A stretch of 64,000 nucleotides of DNA, from positions 52,237-116,236 of the forward strand of contig CALUSB010000001.1 of the NCBI GenBank assembly GCA_944323335.1, in the 5' to 3' direction. The DNA comes from Candidatus Gastranaerophilales bacterium (GTDB lineage: Bacteria > Cyanobacteriota > Vampirovibrionia > Gastranaerophilales > Gastranaerophilaceae). The position numbers and the translations under genes are program-made. Every line of letters begins with the position of its first letter. The first letter of the stretch is position 1. Shown piece after piece: positions 58,649 through 64,000 of the stretch. The notes under the pieces are model-generated. The model saw only the letters and a list, made by a program, of their open reading frames with translations, was not told the origin of the DNA and did not search any database.

Positions 58649-59719
58649 ATGGCAGACGCTGTTAAAGAAAAAGAACTTGATGAGATAAAAGCAGGTAAAG
58701 ACAAGGCTCTTAAGCTTGCACTTGATAAAATAGAAAAAGACTTCGGCAAAGGCTCGATTATGCGCCTTGGCGATAAATCAACTCTAAATGTAGAATACAT
58801 ACCCACAGGCGCTTTAGCTCTTGATATAGCGCTTGGTATAGGCGGTGTGCCAAAAGGCAGAGTTATAGAAATATACGGCCCTGAGTCAAGCGGTAAAACA
58901 ACACTTGCTCAGCATATCGTAGCAGAATCTCAAAAAAAAGGCGGCATAGCAGCGTTTATCGACGCAGAACACGCCCTTGACCCTGAGTATGCAAGAAATT
59001 TAGGCGTGAATGTAGATGAGCTTTTAATATCTCAACCGGACACAGGTGAACAAGCTCTTGAAATAACGGAAGAACTCGTGCGCTCAGGCGCTATTGATGT
59101 AATAGTCATCGACTCTGTTGCGGCTCTTGTACCAAAAGCAGAAATCGAAAAGGCTATGGACGAGCAGCAAATGGGGCTTCAAGCCAGACTTATGTCAAAA
59201 GCATTGAGAAAATTAACAGGTATAGTGGGCAAAACCAATACAACCGTTATTTTCATTAACCAATTAAGACAAAAAATCGGCATAATGTTTGGCAACCCTG
59301 AAACTACAACAGGCGGTAACGCTCTTAAATACTATGCCTCAGTAAGACTTGATATAAGAAGAATTGACTCGGTTAAAAACAAAGACGGCGAGGACATCGG
59401 TAACAGAGTTAAAGTTAAAGTTGTTAAAAACAAAGTAGCCCCGCCGTTTAGAATTGCAGAATTTGACATAATATACGGAAAAGGCATCTGCGCTATCGGC
59501 AATATACTTGATGTTGCAGTTAATATGGATATAGTTAAAAAAGCAGGCGCTTGGTTTAGCTACAACGATGAAAAACTGGGGCAAGGCAGAGATAAATCAA
59601 AAGAATTCTTAGAAGCTAATCCCGATATTTTAGCTGAAATTGAAACAAAAGTAAGAGAAAAACTCGCTGCCGCAAAAAACGCTGCAGTTAAAAATGAAGT
59701 AAAAGAAGAAAACGAATAA
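58649..59719 (+). CDS. recA: Recombinase RecA
   Basis: 356 residues: Walker [74 protein letters not shown]. Length and motifs are canonical, and the acidic C-terminus (EVKEENE) is present. It forms the strand-exchange filament and activates LexA cleavage. AAGAGGAACTAAG precedes the ATG. No LexA-box inverted repeat is obvious between kdsA and recA. Confidence 0.98.
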   Translation: MADAVKEKELDEIKAGKDKALKLALDKIEKDFGKGSIMRLGDKSTLNVEYIPTGALALDIALGIGGVPKGRVIEIYGPESSGKTTLAQHIVAESQKKGGIAAFIDAEHALDPEYARNLGVNVDELLISQPDTGEQALEITEELVRSGAIDVIVIDSVAALVPKAEIEKAMDEQQMGLQARLMSKALRKLTGIVGKTNTTVIFINQLRQKIGIMFGNPETTTGGNALKYYASVRLDIRRIDSVKNKDGEDIGNRVKVKVVKNKVAPPFRIAEFDIIYGKGICAIGNILDVAVNMDIVKKAGAWFSYNDEKLGQGRDKSKEFLEANPDILAEIETKVREKLAAAKNAAVKNEVKEENE

Positions 59720-59728
59720 GGAAAATAA

Positions 59729-60628
59729 ATGAAAGGCATAATTCTTGCGGGAGGCGCAGGCTCAAGGCTTTATCCGGCGTCCTTACCGATATCGAAAATA
59801 CTTCTTCCTGTCTATGATAAGCCGATGATTTATTATCCTATCACAACGCTTTTGCTTGCAGGAATAAGGGATATCCTAATCATCACAAACGCCTCAGACA
59901 TTCAAAACTTTGAAAAAGTCTTAGGTGACGGCTCGCAAATCGGCGTTAAATTTTCTTATATGATACAAGATGTACCAAGAGGTATAGCCGATAGTTTCCT
60001 TATAGCGCAAGATTTTATAAACAATGAGCCATGCGCTCTTATACTGGGCGATAACATTTTCCACGGCTTTGGATTTTCTTCCATGCTAAAACGCGTAGGA
60101 CAAAAAACAACTGGCGCTACCGTTTTTGGCTACGCTGTAAATGACCCGCACCGTTTTGGCGTTGTTGAATTTGATAACAACAACAGAGCTATCTCGATAG
60201 AGGAAAAACCTCAAAACCCGCGCTCAAACTACGCCGTAACAGGTCTTTATTTTTACGATAAAAATGTTGTTGAATATGCAAAAACTCTTAAACCCTCACA
60301 AAGAGGCGAGCTTGAAATTACTGATTTGAACAATATTTACCTTAAAAACCAAAAACTCGATGTTGAAATCTTAGGACGCGGCTTTGCTTGGCTTGATACG
60401 GGAACTTTTGAAAGTCTGCTTCAGGCTGCAAACTTTATTAAATCCATGGAGATAAATACGGGTATGAAAATTGCCTGCATTGAAGAAGTAGCTTGGAGAA
60501 TGGGTTATATAAAAGAAGAGCAGCTCCTTGATTTAGCTAAAAAGTATAACAACGACTACGGACAATACATTAAAAAAATTGTTGAGGCAAGCACAAATAA
60601 GCGCCTAAATAGCAATGCAGTTGTTTAG
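59729..60628 (+). CDS. rfbA: Glucose-1-phosphate thymidylyltransferase
   Basis: A 299-residue nucleotidyltransferase: GIILAGGAGSRLYPASLPISKILLPVYDKPMIYYPITTLLLAGIRDILIIT, GDNIFHG, FGVVEFD, and ISIEEKPQNPRSNYAVTGLYFYD. It makes dTDP-glucose from dTTP and glucose-1-phosphate, the first step to dTDP-rhamnose and related sugars for surface glycans. GGAA precedes the ATG; recA ends 9 bp upstream. rfbB/C/D are not adjacent. Confidence 0.94.
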   Translation: MKGIILAGGAGSRLYPASLPISKILLPVYDKPMIYYPITTLLLAGIRDILIITNASDIQNFEKVLGDGSQIGVKFSYMIQDVPRGIADSFLIAQDFINNEPCALILGDNIFHGFGFSSMLKRVGQKTTGATVFGYAVNDPHRFGVVEFDNNNRAISIEEKPQNPRSNYAVTGLYFYDKNVVEYAKTLKPSQRGELEITDLNNIYLKNQKLDVEILGRGFAWLDTGTFESLLQAANFIKSMEINTGMKIACIEEVAWRMGYIKEEQLLDLAKKYNNDYGQYIKKIVEASTNKRLNSNAVV

Positions 60629-60913
60629 ATAGTTTACTGTTTGGACTTTTATTTCATATAAATATCTGACAAAATTTAGAAAACAAACGCTTTTTGAAGA
60701 TATGGTAAGGCTTATTTCAAACCCGTCAGAACAAAAAGGCTCATAATCGTAGACTACGTAGTTGTTATACTTGCTTCTCCATTCTTTTTTCTCCACTCGG
60801 CAATGGTACTCCAACGCTAAATCCTCCAGCCAAGGAAGAAATTCTTTATTAACATCTCTGAATTCCATAAATACACATTCTTCATTTTGTGAACATCTTT
60901 TTTCGATTAGCAT
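60605..60913 (-). CDS. 102-residue unknown protein
   Basis: Small soluble protein, aromatic-rich (LPWLEDLALEYHCRVEKKEWR, YNNYVVYDYEPFCSDGFEI), with five Cys. AGGGAG lies 6 nt before the ATG, so it is likely real. It converges on rfbA with a 24-bp overlap. The 125 bp beyond its start, up to the next gene, show no further gene. Function unknown. Confidence 0.7.
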   Translation of the reverse strand: MLIEKRCSQNEECVFMEFRDVNKEFLPWLEDLALEYHCRVEKKEWRSKYNNYVVYDYEPFCSDGFEISLTISSKSVCFLNFVRYLYEIKVQTVNYLNNCIAI

Positions 60914-61038
60914 TGAACACTCCCTTATATCTAATGTTCTCTTCTCTTTTTTATAAGTCTAATCTTTTTAACATCCAAAAAAAATACCTCAACTGGCAAT
61001 TTTGGGACTAGACTTTTTGACCAATAAAAATTGAACAA

Positions 61039-61419
61039 TCAGATGGCGGTTTTTAGATACGAAAATAATGAGCGAACAACAGAGTAAGAAAAAAGCTTGC
61101 GCAAAAATTTAAGCTTATTAAGACCCTTATACATCCTAAAAGACTTAAACAAAAAGAATATGCTTATAATATCAACTATTGATAAAATATGGCTTAGCGC
61201 CGCAAATTTCTTTGCTTTTATTATATAGCTTGCAATTTTATTAAATTTTCTTATACCTGAGCGAAATTCAGCTATAGCAGGAGCAATTTTGCCCTCAAGT
61301 GTTTTAATATCACCTAAAAGAGCAGTGACTTTTTTATCCAAACGCACAATATTAAGGCATAATTGAACTGCAACAATTATTTCAAGTATTATTGTAAAAA
61401 TATATATGTATTGCTCCAT
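61039..61419 (-). CDS. Small membrane protein, unknown
   Basis: 126 residues. One N-terminal membrane helix (YIFTIILEIIVAVQLCLNIV), a helical charged stretch (LDKKVTALLGDIKTLEGKIAPAIAEF), a second hydrophobic helix (ILSIVDIISIFFLFK), and a very basic tail. TATAAT ends 6 nt before the ATG. It resembles anchor-plus-coil proteins in shape only; no family recognised. Confidence 0.72.
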   Translation of the reverse strand: MEQYIYIFTIILEIIVAVQLCLNIVRLDKKVTALLGDIKTLEGKIAPAIAEFRSGIRKFNKIASYIIKAKKFAALSHILSIVDIISIFFLFKSFRMYKGLNKLKFLRKLFSYSVVRSLFSYLKTAI

Positions 61420-61425
61420 TTGTGT

Positions 61426-61431
61426 ATTATA
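61426..61431 (-). promoter_or_regulatory. TATAAT for leaderless 61419 gene
   Basis: Perfect hexamer ending 6 nt before the ATG on the minus strand. Confidence 0.5.
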
Positions 61432-61476
61432 ATTTATCTAAAAGGATTATTCCATACGCAGGGCAGGCGATTTTAA

Positions 61477-62868
61477 ATGAATTTTAGACAAGCTGTAAGT
61501 TACACAAATAAAATTTATAAATTCTTGAGAAAAATTAACTCCGAAGGTACATCACTTCCGGGTAAATACTTAAGGAAATTTTATCCTGATTTTTTAATAG
61601 AATCTCAAGATTATGTCACCTCATACAGATTTGCTATAACCGGTACTAACGGAAAAACCACAACCGCAGGGATTTTGGCACAAATTTTAAAAGAAGCGCA
61701 AAAAAGCGTTATCCACAACGAACTTGGCGCAAATATGCCAAACGGTATAGCAACAGCTATTGCTCTTGGTTTGTATAATAATTTTAAAGAATACGGAGAT
61801 GACACTCCCGTTGATAACTTTGTTATTGAATCAGATGAAGCCTATCTTAAAGAAATTTTTGAAAACATATCTTTTGATTATCTGCTTGTTACAAACTTAT
61901 TTAGAGACCAGCTGGACAGATACGGCGAATTAGACATTACAAAGAAAAAAATCCAAGAAGGCATAAGGATTAATCCCGATTTAAAATTAATAATAAACGC
62001 CGATGACCCGAGTCTTTATGATATAGAAAAAAACATCAAAAATGACATGATAGCAGGCAGAAAAAAAAGAAAAGTCTACTATTTTGGTTTTGAAAATGTT
62101 GAATTTTGTGACTTTGACACACAATCAAACAGTCCAAGTGAAGTGATATATTGCCCTGTATGCAAAAAACCGCTTAAATATTCAAAAAGATTTTACTCTC
62201 AGCTTGGTTTATGGAGCTGCGATTGCAAGATAAAAAGACCAAAACCCGATATTTCAGCGGAAGTCAAAGTATTTAGAAATTATTCTATACTAAATGTCAA
62301 ATTTGACGGCAAAAATATCATGTACAAACTAAACCTTGCAGGCTTATATAATGCGTATAACGCTCTTGGCGCTATATCCTGCGCTTATTTAGCCGGAATT
62401 GACAGAAAAATAATCGCCCGCGCACTTGATAACTACAAACCTGTCTTTGGCAGAGCGCAAAGCACAACAATTGAGGGCAAAGACGTATCATTATACCTTA
62501 TAAAAAACCCCACAGGAGCATCTGAAGTCTTAAGAGGCTTAAAAAACGCTCAAAATACAAAAATCTTAATTGCCATAAATGATAAATATGCCGATGGTAG
62601 AGATGTTTCTTGGCTTTGGGATGCAGACTTTGAAGTATTTAAAAACTTCAGTAACAAAATTTTTATCACAGGTACTCGCGCCGATGATATGGCTCTGAGG
62701 TTAAAGTACGCAGATGTAAACTTGGGTTTAATGGTTATAGATAACAACATTAAAAAGACTTTTGACTATGCGCTAAAATCACTTGAACAGGATGAAAAAC
62801 TTATTGTTCTGCCAACATACACAGCGCTTTTAAAATTAACAAAAATAATTAAAGAAAAAACTAAATAA
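61477..62868 (+). CDS. murT: Lipid II isoglutaminyl synthase, MurT subunit
   Basis: A 463-residue Mur-ligase-type ATPase: ITGTNGKTTTAGIL (P-loop), VIESDEAYL, TNLFRDQLDRYGELD, and the zinc ribbon CPVCKKPL ... CDCK inserted in the central domain. That ribbon and the C-terminal DUF1727 motif NDKYADGRDVSWLWDADFE mark MurT. With glutaminase GatD it amidates D-Glu of the stem peptide in lipid II. gatD normally sits next door but is not here. MurT-GatD is best known in Gram-positives, so finding it beside LPS genes is notable. The downstream gene is convergent. Confidence 0.92.
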   Translation: MNFRQAVSYTNKIYKFLRKINSEGTSLPGKYLRKFYPDFLIESQDYVTSYRFAITGTNGKTTTAGILAQILKEAQKSVIHNELGANMPNGIATAIALGLYNNFKEYGDDTPVDNFVIESDEAYLKEIFENISFDYLLVTNLFRDQLDRYGELDITKKKIQEGIRINPDLKLIINADDPSLYDIEKNIKNDMIAGRKKRKVYYFGFENVEFCDFDTQSNSPSEVIYCPVCKKPLKYSKRFYSQLGLWSCDCKIKRPKPDISAEVKVFRNYSILNVKFDGKNIMYKLNLAGLYNAYNALGAISCAYLAGIDRKIIARALDNYKPVFGRAQSTTIEGKDVSLYLIKNPTGASEVLRGLKNAQNTKILIAINDKYADGRDVSWLWDADFEVFKNFSNKIFITGTRADDMALRLKYADVNLGLMVIDNNIKKTFDYALKSLEQDEKLIVLPTYTALLKLTKIIKEKTK

Positions 62869-64000
62869 CACCGAGTATTTTTAGTTCAAACTCGGGAGAA
62901 ATCTCCTCTAAACAAAGAACCGGAACATCTGTGTATATTTGAGAAATAAGTACAAATAAAAGCTGGCGCAAGTGCTGCGGCGCAACAAGCACGGTCTTTG
63001 GCTCGGATAAAATATCAGCCAATTTCTTTTTAAATTTAGAAAACTTGCTGCCGTCAATTTTTACAACTCCGCCTGATTCTTCTTCAGAGTTATCTTCAAG
63101 TAAGTCAATAAGCTCTTTAGAAACTTCATAGCCAAAAATCTGCTTTTGCTCATTAGCATATGAATAGCAAATCTGACGAGAAAGCGCAATTCTTAATTTA
63201 TCAAGCAAGTCTGATTTTGTAGATTCATCTGAAAAATCATTTATTTTCTCAAAAATAAACACCACATCTTTTACGCTTACTCTTTCCCTTATAAGGCTGC
63301 AGAAGATGTATTTTAGCTCGGATACCGAGATAAAATCACCCAGTATTGAATCTATAAGAAAAGAATTGTGCTCAGAAACAAGTTCTATATAGCGGTTAAT
63401 ATCACTATAGTTAAAAATCTCCTGAACATGGCTTATAGCGTAGTATTTAAGGTATTCAACCACATACTCGCAAGGTGTAATGCCTCTTGTCCAAAAGTCC
63501 TTGCAGTATTGCTCTTCTATCCAGACAATTTTTCTATCCGTCAATTCATCATGAGCTTTTATAGTGTTTTTCGGGTATTTGTCTATATTTAGTTCATCCT
63601 CAAAAAACATTAAATGATTCGGATACGCACAAGCGCTCACTACAGGAACTGCATGGATTGAAATCGTAAAAGTATATTCATCAAGCTCGGGGTTTTCAAC
63701 AAATTGAACCTTAGGGATAATGTAGCCAAGCTCTTGAGTTAACTCCTGACGGGCTTTTATTGTTTGAGCAAGAAGATTTTGCTCAGAATCAGAGTTATTT
63801 AAGCAATAAAGCTCTTCGCTTAAGTTAATGGAGAGTCTTTCTTCGCCTAAGTTTTGAACCATTTTAGATGGAGAAAGCAGACTTTTTAGCTCTCTTTTTA
63901 AGCTGTTTAATTTATCTATCTCTTTTGAAATTTCTTCGTTTAAAAACTCGCGTTCCTCATCTTTTGCAGTTTCGAGGAATTTTTTTATCTCTTCGATTTT
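62861..64000 (-). CDS. flhA: FlhA/SctV export-ring protein, C-terminal part (runs off the window)
   Basis: 379 residues are visible; the frame stays open to the window end, so the start and any membrane domain lie outside. The FHIPEP cytoplasmic domain is recognisable from LSINLSEELYCLNN, IKARQELTQELGYIIPKVQFVENPELDEY, and the strongest motif ISVSELKYIFCSLIRERVSVKDVVFIFEKIND, followed by LRIALSRQICYSY. It would form the nonameric ring that docks export substrates and chaperones. Divergent points: the usual ATHL region is replaced by EYLKYYAISHVQEIF, and a charged coiled coil (EEIKKFLETAKDEEREF) precedes the domain where a short linker is normal. Confidence 0.78.
   Translation of the reverse strand, partial: KIEEIKKFLETAKDEEREFLNEEISKEIDKLNSLKRELKSLLSPSKMVQNLGEERLSINLSEELYCLNNSDSEQNLLAQTIKARQELTQELGYIIPKVQFVENPELDEYTFTISIHAVPVVSACAYPNHLMFFEDELNIDKYPKNTIKAHDELTDRKIVWIEEQYCKDFWTRGITPCEYVVEYLKYYAISHVQEIFNYSDINRYIELVSEHNSFLIDSILGDFISVSELKYIFCSLIRERVSVKDVVFIFEKINDFSDESTKSDLLDKLRIALSRQICYSYANEQKQIFGYEVSKELIDLLEDNSEEESGGVVKIDGSKFSKFKKKLADILSEPKTVLVAPQHLRQLLFVLISQIYTDVPVLCLEEISPEFELKILGVI

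Noticed and set aside
60914..61038. RNA gene or small ORF in the gap between the 60605 and 61039 genes
   Set aside because: AT-rich sequence with no cloverleaf, terminator or convincing coding frame.

Overview
The window is AT-rich, densely packed bacterial chromosome with short gaps, many overlapping genes and almost no mobile DNA. Several traits point to a diderm, flagellated relative of Cyanobacteria, most likely a gut-type Candidatus Gastranaerophilales (Melainabacteria/Vampirovibrionia). These are LPS genes (kdsA, an hldA-type heptose kinase, an O-antigen-ligase-like protein), MinCDE, a cyanobacterial-type DUF4330 protein, flagellin plus FliO/P/Q/R and FlhA-like export proteins, a K+-type membrane pyrophosphatase, and an FTLAEVLI-type pseudopilin. 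The taxon is inferred from gene content; no rRNA is present.

Layout. 1-4.7 kb: end of a PLP enzyme, radA, a GC-rich repeat island, flagellin and dnaB. 4.7-13.3 kb: a mostly minus-strand run with gpsA, an rRNA-type methyltransferase, a GT39-like glycosyltransferase, an M24 peptidase, yjbQ, hppA and an orphan solute-binding lipoprotein. 13.3-17 kb: yitT-like, a DnaJ-like co-chaperone and etfBA. 17-24 kb: an accessory-looking stretch with large unrecognised Gly/Ala-rich proteins, a solitary DNA methyltransferase, a degenerate alpha/beta hydrolase and a candidate structured RNA. 24-30 kb: two 94-bp repeats that mimic the 5' end of tRNA-Gly, tRNA-Gly(TCC), a 1040-residue helicase-nuclease, and mutS2. 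30-41.7 kb: heptose kinase, DUF4330, O-antigen ligase, amidase, a 5'-nucleotidase-like protein, minCDE, rplI, rsfS and ricT. 41.7-53 kb: SNF2 helicase, prmC, era, a TolA-like envelope protein, a pseudopilin, smpB and an orphan histidine kinase. 53-57.8 kb: a type III export/C-ring operon (double-SpoA protein, fliO, fliP, fliQ, a secreted small protein, fliR). 57.8-64 kb: kdsA, recA, rfbA-like, murT without gatD, and an FlhA/SctV cytoplasmic domain running off the end.

Four things stand out. (1) The export operon mixes flagellar features (FliO, with flagellin elsewhere in the window) with injectisome-like ones (a SctQ-like double-SpoA protein, a short FliP without a signal peptide, SctS-like FliQ wording). 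(2) Five otherwise unrelated proteins share an N-terminal signature with an aromatic-glycine motif near residues 9-15; one is a nucleotidase that would normally carry a Sec signal, so the signature may be an export or sorting tag. (3) At least a dozen genes have a -10-like hexamer ending 6-7 nt before the start codon and no Shine-Dalgarno, which suggests widespread leaderless mRNAs. (4) tRNA-Gly is preceded by two near-identical 94-bp units carrying direct and inverted copies of its own 5' end, and is followed by a helicase-nuclease of a type seen in defence systems.

Gene calls rest on reading the translations and recalled family motifs; no search was run.
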